Of a DNA stretch of 64,000 nt, positions 17,456 to 26,732 are shown piece by piece. Numbering within the stretch: position 1 is the stretch's first letter; each line of letters starts with the position of its first letter. Both the position numbers and the translations under genes were made by a program. The DNA is from CAWIHA01 sp963835855 (GTDB taxonomy: Bacteria > Acidobacteriota > Terriglobia > Bryobacterales > Bryobacteraceae). The stretch lies in assembly GCA_963835855.1 (NCBI GenBank), contig CAWIHA010000020.1, forward strand, positions 46,292 through 110,291. The letters run 5' to 3'. Under the pieces are notes generated by a model that was not told where the DNA came from, did not search any database, and saw only the letters and a program-made list of their open reading frames with translations.

Positions 17456-18121
17456 ATGCCGAAGATCCGAATTCTGTTGGCGGATGACCATACCCTGTTT
17501 CGTCAGGGAGTGAAGAACTTGCTGAGCTCCGAGCCGGATATGGAAGTGGTCGGCGAGGTCTCGAATGGCGGCGATGCGATGGAAAGAGCCAGCGAGCTGA
17601 AGCCCGATGTCGTCCTCATGGACATTGGGATGCCAGGTTTCAGCAGCTTCGAGGCCACGCGCCAGATCAAAAAGAACCGGCCGGAAGCGAAGGTCCTGTT
17701 CCTCACCATGTACGACGATGAGGATTACTTGGTCGAAGGCATGGAAGTGGGCGGGAGCGGCTACGTCCTCAAGGACAGCCCAGCGGTCCAACTGCTGGGG
17801 GCCATCCGCGACGTGAACCGGGGCGGCAGTTTTCTCAGCCCCCGTATGCTGGCCCAGCTTGTTGACGATTTCCGCTCGCGCGTCAAGTCGGCTGCCCGCA
17901 CACCTCGGTTCGCCACCCTCACTGCCCGCGAAAAAGAGGTACTGAAGATGCTGGCCGAAGGCCAGTCAGTCAAGGAGATCGCCTGCGGTCTCAACCTGAG
18001 CGTCAAGACTATCGAGGCCCACAAGTTCAATCTGATGCGCAAGCTCGACATTCATAACAAAGCGCAACTCGTCCAGTACGCTATCCAAAAGAAGATCATC
18101 AGGATTCCCAGCCTCGCCTAG
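17456..18121 (+). CDS. NarL/FixJ-family response regulator
   Basis: 221 residues. The receiver has the acidic pocket Asp10/Asp11 ('ILLADDHTLF'), the phospho-acceptor Asp56 ('VVLMDIGMP'), and the conserved Lys in 'GYVLKDSP'. The C-terminal LuxR-type HTH is seen in 'LTAREKEVLKMLAEGQSVKEI' followed by 'LSVKTIEAHKFNLMRKLDI'. It should be phosphorylated by the kinase encoded just upstream and act as a DNA-binding transcription factor. A purine-rich stretch before the ATG ('gaggaagt') is a fair ribosome-binding site. Confidence 0.93.
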   Translation: MPKIRILLADDHTLFRQGVKNLLSSEPDMEVVGEVSNGGDAMERASELKPDVVLMDIGMPGFSSFEATRQIKKNRPEAKVLFLTMYDDEDYLVEGMEVGGSGYVLKDSPAVQLLGAIRDVNRGGSFLSPRMLAQLVDDFRSRVKSAARTPRFATLTAREKEVLKMLAEGQSVKEIACGLNLSVKTIEAHKFNLMRKLDIHNKAQLVQYAIQKKIIRIPSLA

Positions 18122-18243
18122 CGGGCAAGAACGGCCCGCTGCCAGCAGGACCCACCTTGCCGCCCGTGGCGTCCTGGCGCTATCTGCCCAGGGAAAAAGG
18201 GGGCCACAGTCTTCCGCGCCGCGTTCAGGTATAACAAGAACAG

Positions 18244-19965
18244 ATGAAGAAACTTTTGCTCGGTGTTCTGATCGGCTTCCTGTTGGCTGGTTTGGCCCTT
18301 GTCATCTTTGTGTTGGCCGCGGTGCGCCTGGGTTCGCGCCCTCCCCAAATCCCGAGCGCCGGTATTCTCGTCCTGACGCTTGAGGGCGAGATCCCTGAAC
18401 GGCCGGGGCTGGAGATTCCGCTGCCGTTCTTCGAGAACCTATCGGCGCCCACGGTTCGCGATCACTGGGAAGCACTTCGCAAGGCGGCCGCCGATTCGCG
18501 GATCCGGGCGATCGTATTCATGCCGCAAGGTCTGCGAACAGGGTGGGGGAAGCTCGAGGAGATCCGGGACGATCTGGTCGCGTTCAGGAAATCGGGCAAG
18601 CCGGTCTATGCGTATCTCCGCGATCCGGGCACGCGCGAATACTACTTGGCCACAGGGTGCGACCGTGTCTACATGACTCCTGAGGACGAGCTGGATCTGA
18701 AGGGCCTGCGAATCGAGCTCACGTACCTGAAGAAGACCTTGGATAAGATTGGGATTCAAGTCGAAGTCGAGCACGCTGGCAAGTATAAAGACGCTCCCGA
18801 CATGTTCACCCGGACTTCGATGAGTCCTGAGACCCGCGAGGTGATGAACTCCATTCTGGACGATGCCTACGACCAGCTTGTCGGCACGCTCGCCGCCTCG
18901 CGCCGCAAGACTCCCGGCCAGATGCGCGCGACCATCGACGCCGGTCCGTTCACTGCGCAACAGGCGCTCGCCGCCGGCTTGATCGATGGCCTGCTTTACC
19001 AGGACCAGGTCTTCGGTGAACTCCAACGCAGGCTGAAGCTGGCTGGCATCCACAGGGTGCCGGTGCGGAACTATATGCGCGTGCCCCCCCAGTCCGTCGG
19101 CCTTGAAACGGGCCGCCGGATCGCGCTCGTGGTTGCGGAAGGGGATATCGTTCGCGGTGAGCCCGGGGACACGGTATCCAACGAGGGCTTTATCAGCGCC
19201 GCCGAAATGTCCACCCTGCTCCGCCGCGTCCGGGACGACGGCAGTATCAAAGGCGTCATTGTGCGGATCGATTCCCCGGGAGGCGACAGCTTTGCTTCCG
19301 ATGAGATCTGGCGTGAAATGGATCTGCTCAGCAAGAAGAAACCGCTCGTGATTTCGATGTCGGACCTGGCCGCTTCCGGCGGCTATTACATGGCGATGAC
19401 CGGCGACCCGATCCTCGCCTACCCCGCAACGATTACCGGCTCGATCGGAGTCTTCTTCGGCAAGGTTGACCTGCGTGGCTTATATGACAAGCTCGGCGTC
19501 CAGAAGGATCTGCTCTCGCGCGGCCGCTTCGCGGATATCGACTCCGATTACACGCCGTTGACCGATGCCGCGCGCAAGAAGCTGCGGGCATCCATCGACG
19601 CGTTTTACACGAGCTTCGTCCAGCGAGTAGCTCAGGCCCGGCGCCGCAGCTACGCTCAGATCGAACCTGTAGCCGAGGGCCGCGTGTGGCTTGGTGACCA
19701 AGCCAAGGCCAACGGTCTCGTCGATGAGCTTGGGGGCCTGGATCACGCGATTGAGGCCGTGAAACAGCGCGCTGGAATCCCGCGCAGCGAGCAGGTGCAG
19801 CTTGTGAGCTATCCTCCCCGGCGGAGCCTTTTCGAACAACTCTTCAGCCGGCCGGATGTCACGGCCGATCTGCCGCTCGCCGATTTCCTGCGACACCTCC
19901 ACGCAAGAGCATGGATGCGCGGTGGCATCATGCGGCTGATGCCGTACACCATCGAACTAAAGTAA
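18244..19965 (+). CDS. sppA: Signal peptide peptidase SppA, long (67K) type
   Basis: 573 residues. An N-terminal membrane anchor ('LLLGVLIGFLLAGLALVIFVLAAV') is followed by tandem SppA halves. The catalytic dyad is split as in E. coli SppA: Lys182 in 'HAGKYKDAP' of the first half and Ser378 in 'LAASGGYYMAM' of the second half, with 'GSIGVFFGKVDLRGL' after it. The protein degrades cleaved signal peptides at the inner membrane, with the catalytic domain in the periplasm. It is preceded by about 120 bp without a gene. Confidence 0.93.
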   Translation: MKKLLLGVLIGFLLAGLALVIFVLAAVRLGSRPPQIPSAGILVLTLEGEIPERPGLEIPLPFFENLSAPTVRDHWEALRKAAADSRIRAIVFMPQGLRTGWGKLEEIRDDLVAFRKSGKPVYAYLRDPGTREYYLATGCDRVYMTPEDELDLKGLRIELTYLKKTLDKIGIQVEVEHAGKYKDAPDMFTRTSMSPETREVMNSILDDAYDQLVGTLAASRRKTPGQMRATIDAGPFTAQQALAAGLIDGLLYQDQVFGELQRRLKLAGIHRVPVRNYMRVPPQSVGLETGRRIALVVAEGDIVRGEPGDTVSNEGFISAAEMSTLLRRVRDDGSIKGVIVRIDSPGGDSFASDEIWREMDLLSKKKPLVISMSDLAASGGYYMAMTGDPILAYPATITGSIGVFFGKVDLRGLYDKLGVQKDLLSRGRFADIDSDYTPLTDAARKKLRASIDAFYTSFVQRVAQARRRSYAQIEPVAEGRVWLGDQAKANGLVDELGGLDHAIEAVKQRAGIPRSEQVQLVSYPPRRSLFEQLFSRPDVTADLPLADFLRHLHARAWMRGGIMRLMPYTIELK

Positions 19966-20328
19966 TCAGCCCGCATTTCTCACTGGCGCCCTGCTGCGGC
20001 CGCGAGAGCGCTAGCCGGAGTGAGCGTGCGCCGATTGGCGCGGCGCCTCGCCACTGGGCGCAGGCAACGGCTACAACGTTGTTCCCTCGACGCGCCGGAT
20101 CCCAGGCCTATGCTCGGCCGCCGGCCCCAAGCCGTCAGAGCCTAGGTGAGCCGGCTCGAGGGTGGTGGATCAATCTGAACCTGACCCAAGAACCTTTCAG
20201 AGGTCGCGCAACGGGAGCCAGTGTAGGTTTTTTTATCCACTACCGGCTCGACTCCGGTGCGCCATCCTTTCAGAGCTTCTCACCGCGCGCTGTGGCGCCT
20301 ACGGCGCACGCAGCGGAGAACGCGGGGG
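19966..20328. other. Intergenic, nothing recognised
   Basis: About 360 bases between the convergent ends of sppA and the sigma-factor gene. A GCGCC-TAC-GGCGC hairpin lies near 20293-20305, without a T-tract that would make it a convincing intrinsic terminator. One DnaA-box-like 9-mer (TTATCCACT) lies near 20233, isolated. No ORF with coding character was seen. Confidence 0.5.
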
Positions 20329-21102
20329 CTAAAAAGCACCGCTCGAGTGGATCCCCGCGGATTCGAGCGCAGTCGCCATCTTCTCCAAGGCGGCCTTGTG
20401 GATCTGCGAGACCCGGCTCTCGTTGATGCCCAGAATGCCGCCAATCTCGCGCATCGTCAGGTCCTTGGTGTAATACAACACGACCACCTTCTGGTATCGC
20501 TCGGGGAGTTTCTTCATCGCGCCCCACAACAGTTCATGGAGTTGCTCGTGGGCGCACATGGTGTCCGGCTGCGTGTCCGGCTTCGCGGGATACTCGGGCG
20601 CCGGCAGGTCCTCCTGATCCGGCCGCCGGGCCGAAATTGAGATGAGCCCGATGCACTGCAGATCCGTCATCATCTGCCGCCAGCGCTCCATGTCGACTCC
20701 CATTTTCTCGGCGATCTCCGCTTCGGTCGGGTTGCGCTGGAGTTGCGCTGCCAGCTCGCTGGTGATCGCTTCGACGTGCTTGTGCCGCCGCCGCAGGTCG
20801 CGCGATGCCCAGTCGAGCTGCCGCAGGCTGTCCAGAATCGCGCCTTTAATGCGGTGTTTCGCGTAGCTCGAAAACGCTACCTTCTTTTCTGGTTTGTACT
20901 TTGCCACTGCATCGAACAAGCCGAGAACACCGGCGTGCACGAGGTCATCCAGATCCACGTGGACCGGCAGGTTCTCGTGTACTCGGACCGCAATCGCCTT
21001 GACCAGTGGCAGATGTTCCAACACCACCTCGTTGCGCTTCGCTTCTTGCGCGTGGCTGTCTTGCTCTTTCGCTGCTGCCGCTGCTGCACTCGACTTGGGC
21101 AT
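20329..21102 (-). CDS. Sigma-28 family RNA polymerase sigma factor (FliA/WhiG-like)
   Basis: 257 residues from ATG 21102; GTG 21141 is an in-frame alternative. Region 2 is seen in 'LVHAGVLGLFDAVAKYKPEKK' and 'FSSYAKHRIKGAILDSLRQLD', region 3 in 'RNPTEAEIAEKMGVD', and region 4 in 'LPERYQKVVVLYYTKDLTMREIGGILG' with 'ESRVSQIHKAALEKM'. This combination (SYAxxRIxGAIxDxLRxxDW) is typical of FliA/WhiG. In motile bacteria these transcribe late flagellar and chemotaxis genes; no flagellar gene is in the window. The gene has a long, AT-richer upstream region that may hold its promoters. Confidence 0.88.
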   Translation of the reverse strand: MPKSSAAAAAAKEQDSHAQEAKRNEVVLEHLPLVKAIAVRVHENLPVHVDLDDLVHAGVLGLFDAVAKYKPEKKVAFSSYAKHRIKGAILDSLRQLDWASRDLRRRHKHVEAITSELAAQLQRNPTEAEIAEKMGVDMERWRQMMTDLQCIGLISISARRPDQEDLPAPEYPAKPDTQPDTMCAHEQLHELLWGAMKKLPERYQKVVVLYYTKDLTMREIGGILGINESRVSQIHKAALEKMATALESAGIHSSGAF

Positions 21103-21141
21103 TTCCAATCCGTTTCTGCCGGTGATTTTTCCTGCCGGCAC

Positions 21142-21564
21142 GGCTTCCTAATGCAAGCGTCCAGCCAGCGAGGCGGATGGGATTAGGGGGTTCACTTAGT
21201 AAACTTAGGTGTCCGCCTGAATTTTCCTATCTCGTTTTACGTACTGGAGTTATAAGTCTGTGCAGCCTTGTTAAGGATTCTTATGTAGCCCAGCGAGGTG
21301 AATGCCCTAAGGCGCGGGTGTTTCAGTTCGGATCACTTATGCAGGAAGGGGCGTTCAGCCTGGAACACCGTGTTTCAATTTGGAACGCGGGCCCTCAAAG
21401 AGAGAATGCGCGACGATCTCCTGGTTCCAGTTGACCGCACGCTGCCGCCAGAGGCGAGCTGCCGCGCGGATAACGCTCGCCTCCGGCGATGGCCGTACAC
21501 CTTAGGAATGGGGAAACGGTCAACGGCTATTTGGGGAGCGCCGGTATGGCGCGCAACTCGCGTC
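21142..21564. other. Intergenic, AT-richer upstream region
   Basis: About 420 bases between the sigma-factor start and a small membrane ORF, both read leftward. The part nearest the sigma gene (21180-21300) is clearly less GC-rich than its neighbours and is the probable promoter region, although I cannot fix individual -35/-10 boxes. No tRNA, repeat array or convincing ORF was found. Confidence 0.45.
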
Positions 21565-21750
21565 TCAGTCTTGCCTGGCTGCCGTGGTCGACGTCAGCAC
21601 CGCGAAGAGTACCAGAAACAGCCAGACCGCGATGCGGAATGGTCCCTGAAGGGTCACTGCGGCTAGGAGGGCCAGGACGGCATAGCACGCTATTGCCATG
21701 AGGAAACGGCGCTTCTTGGAGTTCTTGGTCAGGCGGCCAGTATAGCGCAC
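21565..21750 (-). CDS. Small two-helix membrane protein
   Basis: 61 residues from GTG 21750. A basic N-terminus ('RLTKNSKKRRF') precedes two hydrophobic helices, 'MAIACYAVLALLAAVTL' and 'IAVWLFLVLFAVLTST', with a short loop between. The positive-inside rule puts the N-terminus in the cytoplasm. No family is recognised; the clean hydrophobic pattern in one frame only makes it more likely than the competing frame, which lacks coding character. Confidence 0.55.
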   Translation of the reverse strand: MRYTGRLTKNSKKRRFLMAIACYAVLALLAAVTLQGPFRIAVWLFLVLFAVLTSTTAARQD

Positions 21751-21809
21751 GCGGCGGCCGATTTTTCCGGTTTGAGGCCACAGACCGCGGCCCCGGTTAC
21801 AATGAAACC

Positions 21810-22919
21810 TTGCTGACTAGGAGGACATTCCTGTTGGGGCCGATCATGGCGATGGCTGCCTGCCACCGTAAAGCCTCGCCGTTCCCCGGCTATGCTTTCG
21901 TCGCCAACCAGGAGGGCAGGGCGATCGCCGTCGTTGATCTCAAGGAATTCGTCCTGGCACGCTATATTGCGCTCGATGCCAGTCCTACAGCCGTTCTCGG
22001 ACACCCGCATCGTGCCGCCATTTACGCGCTCACTCCTGAGACTGGCGCGATTCACGAGATCAGCACAGCCAGTTTTCAGGTACGCCGGAAGATCGAGGTG
22101 GCGCGCTCAGCGGTCTCCATGCGCCTGGCGCCCGATGGCGCCTCGATCTGGGTCCTCTGCCGGCAGCCCCGGAAACTGGTCCGGTTGCCGCTCGATCCGT
22201 TTCGAGCCGATGTCCACGTCCCCCTCCCTTCCGAACCTTTCGACTTTGACTTGTCCGGGGATGGCAAGGCCGCGGTGAGTTTCGGCGACGATGGCGGCAT
22301 CGCAATTGCCGATCTACCGCGGCGGGTGAGCCGGTCTTTTGACATCGGCAAGAAAGTGTCTTTCGTGCGCTTTCGTTCCGATGACCGGCAGCTTTTCGTC
22401 GGGAACGCCGCCGGCCGCGTCCTTGCGATCGTCGAGGCGGCGAGTGGTCGAGTCATCGTTAACCTTCCGCTCGCGGTCCGCCCCGATCGCATCTGTGTGA
22501 AATCTGATGGCGGCCAGGTTTTCATCACCGGCGACGGTATGGATGCGGTAGTCATTGTGTATCCTTACACTACTGAAATCGCGGAAACCGTTCTGGCGGG
22601 CCGGGCGCCGGGGGCGATGGCGGAGTGCAACTCGCCGGACGCGGACTACCTCCTCCTGGCGAATCCGCTCTCGGGCGAGGTGACGATTATGGACATCGAT
22701 ACGCGCCGCGCTATCGCCGTTGCCGCTGTGGGACAGGGGCCGGGCTTCATTACGACGACTCCCGATCAACAGTACGCCTTGGTGTTGAACCGCGATTCGG
22801 GAGACATGGCGGTGATTCGCCTGGCGTCGATCGCAGCCAGCCACACCAAGTCGGTCCCTCTCTTTACGATGATTCCCGTGGGCTCGAAGCCCGTGAGCGC
22901 GATCGTGCGCGCCACTTGA
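21810..22919 (+). CDS. YVTN-type beta-propeller lipoprotein
   Basis: 369 residues from TTG 21810. The N-terminus 'RRTFLLGPIMAMAACHR' combines a twin-arginine-like RR with a lipobox-like A-M-A-A-C, so export by Tat and lipidation are plausible. The body is a series of blades of the YVTN/cytochrome-D1-like propeller ('YAFVANQEGRAIAVVDL', 'QLFVGNAAGRVLAIVEA', 'YLLLANPLSGEVTIMDI', 'QYALVLNRDSGDMAVIRL'). Such proteins are usually periplasmic or surface binding scaffolds; no catalytic residue is evident. Its 3' end runs up to the broken Big2 protein read on the other strand. Confidence 0.8.
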   Translation: MLTRRTFLLGPIMAMAACHRKASPFPGYAFVANQEGRAIAVVDLKEFVLARYIALDASPTAVLGHPHRAAIYALTPETGAIHEISTASFQVRRKIEVARSAVSMRLAPDGASIWVLCRQPRKLVRLPLDPFRADVHVPLPSEPFDFDLSGDGKAAVSFGDDGGIAIADLPRRVSRSFDIGKKVSFVRFRSDDRQLFVGNAAGRVLAIVEAASGRVIVNLPLAVRPDRICVKSDGGQVFITGDGMDAVVIVYPYTTEIAETVLAGRAPGAMAECNSPDADYLLLANPLSGEVTIMDIDTRRAIAVAAVGQGPGFITTTPDQQYALVLNRDSGDMAVIRLASIAASHTKSVPLFTMIPVGSKPVSAIVRAT

Positions 22920-23788
22920 GGGGCCATTCCGGCTTCGCCCGCCTGATGCTGCTGATCCAGGCCAACGTTCCCGTCCGGCGCGCCGAAGCTGCAAACCGTC
23001 AGGTCGCTCGACGAGTAGTTCGTCCCCCAGGGTTGCGATGAGGTGATGTCGAGCGTGGTCGTCCCGTCGTTCAGGTGCCCTATCACCTGCAATTGCTGGG
23101 AAGCCTGCGGCGAAAGCGAGCTGACGGTGAGCAGAAAACTGCTGGGCTTCACTTCGATCCAGCTCAGCACCTGCTGCAGCTCCGTAGCGTTGGTCGGAAG
23201 GCCGTTGCCGCCTCCGCCCACGCTCATCGAAAGCATCCCTTGCGAGCCCTCGTTCTCGGCCTGCACCAGCAGCGCGCCCGATTGCAGCGTTACCAGCGTT
23301 ACCAAGCCATCCTGAGAGACCGTGGCCAGGGCCGGGTTGCTGCTTCGATACACGGTGCCCGCGCTCGCGGCCGTGACATCGTGCATTGTGCCATCGGGGT
23401 TGGTGGCGGTGACCGTAAGCTGCACGGTTTGCCCGGCTGTGGTGAGCGAGGTCGTCGGCGCAGTGACGGTCAGCGCGGAGGGGATCGGCGTAGTGTTGCC
23501 CAGCGGGATGGGGGGCACACTGACGGCCCCGTTCGCCGGGATGGTGTACAGGTCCGACTGGCCTGACTGAGTGACCCCGCCCGAGACGCAGGTGGCCCGG
23601 AAACGCACAGGCCCGAAATTGGCGGGGATATTCGGCAGGACCCACGTGCCGTCGGCATTCACCTGCACATTCCGGTTCAGCACGCTCACGGTGCAGTTCT
23701 GGTTGAGCTGAACCTGGTTTTGGGCATAAGTATGGAGTGGTACAATGGCGCCAAAGAGCAAACTCAAGGTCAGAAATCGCGGTGCCAT
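22766..23788 (-). pseudogene. Ig-like (Big2) surface protein, C-terminally truncated
   Basis: Translation from ATG 23788 gives a signal peptide ('FLTLSLLFGAIVPLHTYAQ') followed by cysteine-containing beta-rich modules and Big2-like repeats ('LTVTAPTTSLTTAGQTVQL', 'YRSSNPALATVSQDGLV', 'SWIEVKPSSFLLTVSSL', 'GTNYSSSDLTVCSFGAPDG'). Coherent protein ends near base 22965; the remaining codons run antisense across the 3' end of the beta-propeller gene and look random. Full-length relatives in Acidobacteriota are long surface proteins of well over 1000 residues, so this is the amino-terminal stump of one. The matching kind of carboxyl-terminal piece lies at 25104-26606. Confidence 0.65.
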
Positions 23789-23941
23789 GGATGATGCTAT
23801 TCCCGCCGCGCAGTTAGTCGGCTTTTCGGAATCGGAATTTGATTGCATTCGTCGCCCCTTCCACTCGAACAGCTGCAACATCGCCGTCTCTTGGGCACCC
23901 TCGCAAAAGCTGCCTCGGATACCTGAAATACTTTCCTCGTG

Positions 23942-25090
23942 TTACTTGACTGGCTTTGGTTCGCCACCTGATTGGGTTCCGCGCGGGGTAGCGTCTCCTC
24001 GCTTTAGAAATTTAATAAGGTTTGTACGTTCCTTCTCAAGCATTTCATCAAACAGGCTCACGAGAAACACGTTCCCGATCTCCAAACCGCCAGAACTGCG
24101 AAACACGTACCGGTGATAACCAAGGTTATCCGGCCATGTCCTTTCGGCGGCGGTAAGTAGAAAGACCATAAATACCGGATCAGCGTCCAGGATGAATCGA
24201 ATATATTCGGCCTCCGGTTGCCTCTTGCGCCACTGCTCAAATCCGTAGCGCTGAAACCATTTCTCCATCCTCTCCCGGCTGGGAGGCCATAACAGAGCCA
24301 GATATCCATCCTCGTCACCATCGCGGAGCTTCCTGGCAGCCGCGCAAAGCACACGCGCCGCCTGAGGGAGGGTGGCGGAACGATCGCAGATTTCTGCTTT
24401 CAAATACTGGCCGTTGAATTCGAGCCCGGCACCGCGCCCGTCCAAATCGAGACTGAACTCGCGCTTTTCGCTGGGTCGCACCGCCATTCGTTCCAGGCTG
24501 TCCATGGTACTCCTATCGAGGGATGTCTCTACATAGGCCTCGAGGGGGTAGTTCGAGCTAGCGAAGTCGATACGAAGCTTGCCGTCGACCGTGAGAACCA
24601 AAAAGCCCTTACGCAACCAGCCGTCGGCGGTCTCCGCTTTCCAAATAAATAAGTCTCCTGCTTCCATAGGAATTCGACATTCAAGGCGGACATTTCGGAA
24701 ATAATCGAAGATCTTTCCCATTATCGCCGCGATCTGGTCGAATGTGAGGTCGACTCTCACAGCGAAGACTTCGTGTTTGGTAATCGGAGGTGGAACATAC
24801 TCAAGAGCATGAAACGCAGCCGCATTAGACGTGCGAATGCTGTTCAGGTAGGTAACCATGGCACGTTCCCGGTCATCCAGCCGGCTGTCATTCACCAGGG
24901 CATCCAGAGGAGTCCCCCCTTCGCCGTACGTTTTCATCGGAAGGCGGAGCAACATGGAAGTGACAATCGGCTCGCCATCCGTATCGACGATTGCTTGGAA
25001 ACGCCGCGTAGTTAGCTGTACTCCATCAAGCGTAGCAACCGCAAGAATCATGATCCCTAAGCAACGCACCGGATTTTGGTTTGTTTTCAT
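23942..25090 (-). CDS. Secreted or membrane-anchored hypothetical protein
   Basis: 382 residues from ATG 25090 ('MKTNQNPVRCLGIMILAV'); a GTG at 25117 overlaps the previous ORF and is an alternative. A hydrophobic leader suggests export. The rest is a mixed alpha/beta sequence ('YVPPPITKHEVFAVRVDLTF', 'MRIPMEAGDLFIWKAE'-like region near residues 150-165, 'DPVFMVFLLTAAERTWP') with no motif I recognise. Codon use is noticeably less GC-rich than in flanking genes, consistent with recent acquisition together with the surface-protein fragments on both sides. Confidence 0.65.
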   Translation of the reverse strand: MKTNQNPVRCLGIMILAVATLDGVQLTTRRFQAIVDTDGEPIVTSMLLRLPMKTYGEGGTPLDALVNDSRLDDRERAMVTYLNSIRTSNAAAFHALEYVPPPITKHEVFAVRVDLTFDQIAAIMGKIFDYFRNVRLECRIPMEAGDLFIWKAETADGWLRKGFLVLTVDGKLRIDFASSNYPLEAYVETSLDRSTMDSLERMAVRPSEKREFSLDLDGRGAGLEFNGQYLKAEICDRSATLPQAARVLCAAARKLRDGDEDGYLALLWPPSRERMEKWFQRYGFEQWRKRQPEAEYIRFILDADPVFMVFLLTAAERTWPDNLGYHRYVFRSSGGLEIGNVFLVSLFDEMLEKERTNLIKFLKRGDATPRGTQSGGEPKPVK

Positions 25091-25103
25091 CTGACCACAC
25101 CAC

Positions 25104-26606
25104 CTAGTTGAACCCAATTATAATGCTACCGGAAAGAGGGATAACTACCTGCCAACTGTTCACATTCCCAAATAAAGGAAACTCAAAGTTCCCCTCAAGG
25201 TTAAATGCCACGGGGCCGATTCCTCCCGATCCCCCGAGGTTTGAGCCGCAGCTCATTGCGTTATACCAAAGGTTAAATTGCAACGGGACTCGGAGCGTTC
25301 CTTGACCTGAGACCCCGACGCAAGACTTGCGAAGTCCCGTGCCGGCGCAAGCTTGACCCGTGACATTGGCGTTCGGATCCAGTTCGGCGTTCGAGATGTA
25401 GTCTCCCCACATACAGTTATCCGTCGAATCGCAAGCGTCCTGCCGGAGCCCTACCGTCACGCTCCCTGCGCCGGTACCCGCCGCGTAAATCCCGACTGAA
25501 AGCTCTACAGTAATGAGTTTCAAACCGTCGGTTATCTTGAAGCTAGGAGTGCCAACAATGGGAACTTTTTGGATCGATAACGACACGCTTGCAGCCCCAG
25601 ATCCCGTGACGTGACCAGCCGGCTGTACTCCTGACTCCGGATCGCAGCAGTCTTGGTATGTTCCCCCGTTTGCTTGGATGTCAGCGACGTTAATAGCAAC
25701 TTCGGGGAGTCCGATATTCGTCAACTGCTTGAGCACCTGATTACTGGCCCAGAGGATCGGCTGAGGAACCTGTAGCTGTAGGGAGGTATTAACAACCTGT
25801 GGCGGCCCTGGCTGAAACGGAGTTCCTGTGCAACTGCCATTTGAGCAATGCGGGTTCAACATGCACTTGTTCTGGAGAGTGCATGATCGCGAGTCGTCCG
25901 GCTGGCACGAGCCATTGCAGTTGCCGCCGGCGCCGCCGGGGCTGTTACATTCAGGGCACGTGCCTCCCGCGCCCGTGGAATTCGAGTTCCCGCAACAATG
26001 CCAGCCCGCCTTGAGCACGCCCACGCCGGGATCGGATCGGATGACTGAGCCGTCGTTGCTCACCGTGCCCGTGCCTATCGCCACAAACGACGCCAGGTCG
26101 TGATCGTAGGAGTACATCTCTGTTACCGCGCGCGGCGGCAGGCCATCCACGTTCGGAATCGTGATGGCCGCCGGAGGATTGAACGTCGTCCCCACTGGCT
26201 GGATGGTCACGATGAAGCGCGGCTGCTGGCCAAAGCCCGGCGCCATCGGGACTTTATCCATGTTTACCGGCGTGGCGCTGATGCACCCCGAGCGGCTGCC
26301 TCCGGGGAAGGTGGCCGAGCCCGGCGCCACCGTCAGCGAGAACCCGGGCGAGGCCGGAAGCGTGAGCGTGCCGCCCGTGGTCTCGCTGACGCAGACTTGG
26401 TTGACCGTATCGAGTTCCTTCAGGTAAATGGGCATGCCGATGGTGGTGCTGCGGCCGGCCACCGTCGTCACGTCTAACTCCAGCGTCGGATACTTCTTCC
26501 CGGTTACCGTGGCCGTCGTTCCATCCGCCATCAGTTTGAAAACGCCCACCGGCGCCTGGTTGATCGTGAACTGTCCCTGGCTATCGGTCTCGATCGTCGG
26601 CGCGAC
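25104..26606 (-). pseudogene. C-terminal fragment of a large Cys-rich surface protein
   Basis: The frame is open from just after the tRNA 3' end (in-frame TGA at 26607-26609) to the stop at 25104, about 500 codons; the first possible start is GTG 26549. Protein-like sequence begins at once ('APTIETDSQGQFTINQAP', a carboxypeptidase-regulatory-like beta sandwich), so the start of the gene is missing. A Cys-rich segment follows ('AGWHCCGNSNSTGAGGTCPEC', 'GNCNGSCQPDDSRSCTLQNKC'), then a beta-rich tail. It appears to be the carboxyl-terminal part of a long secreted protein. It may still be translated from an internal start, but no signal peptide is left. Confidence 0.65.
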
Positions 26607-26611
26607 TCAAC

Positions 26612-26688
26612 TGGTAGGGACGGGCAGATTCGAACTGCCGGCCTGCCGCTTAGGAGGCGGCCGCTCTATCCATCTGAGCTACGTCCCC
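26612..26688 (-). tRNA. tRNA-Arg (anticodon CCU)
   Basis: The reverse complement folds as a complete cloverleaf: acceptor GGGGACG/CGTCCCT, D arm 'GCTCAGATGGATAGAGC', anticodon stem GCCGC/GCGGC enclosing the loop CTCCTAA (anticodon CCT), T arm GGCAG-TTCGAAT-CTGCC and an encoded CCA. It is read from the same strand as purD, about 45 bp downstream of the purD stop. The truncated surface-protein frame begins only a few bases after its 3' end, the classic position for integration by tRNA-targeting elements. Confidence 0.95.
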
Positions 26689-26732
26689 CGAAACACGCCT
26701 TCATTGTAGCGCCACGTGCGCTATCCGCCATG

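Noticed and set aside
20225..20245. DnaA box / origin of replication
   Set aside because: A single TTATCCACT without further boxes or an AT-rich unwinding region.
22314..23645. Long minus-strand ORF of 443 codons
   Set aside because: Shadow frame: composition is Arg/Gly/His-rich and it crosses the propeller gene and the Big2 fragment, both of which have clear domains in other frames.
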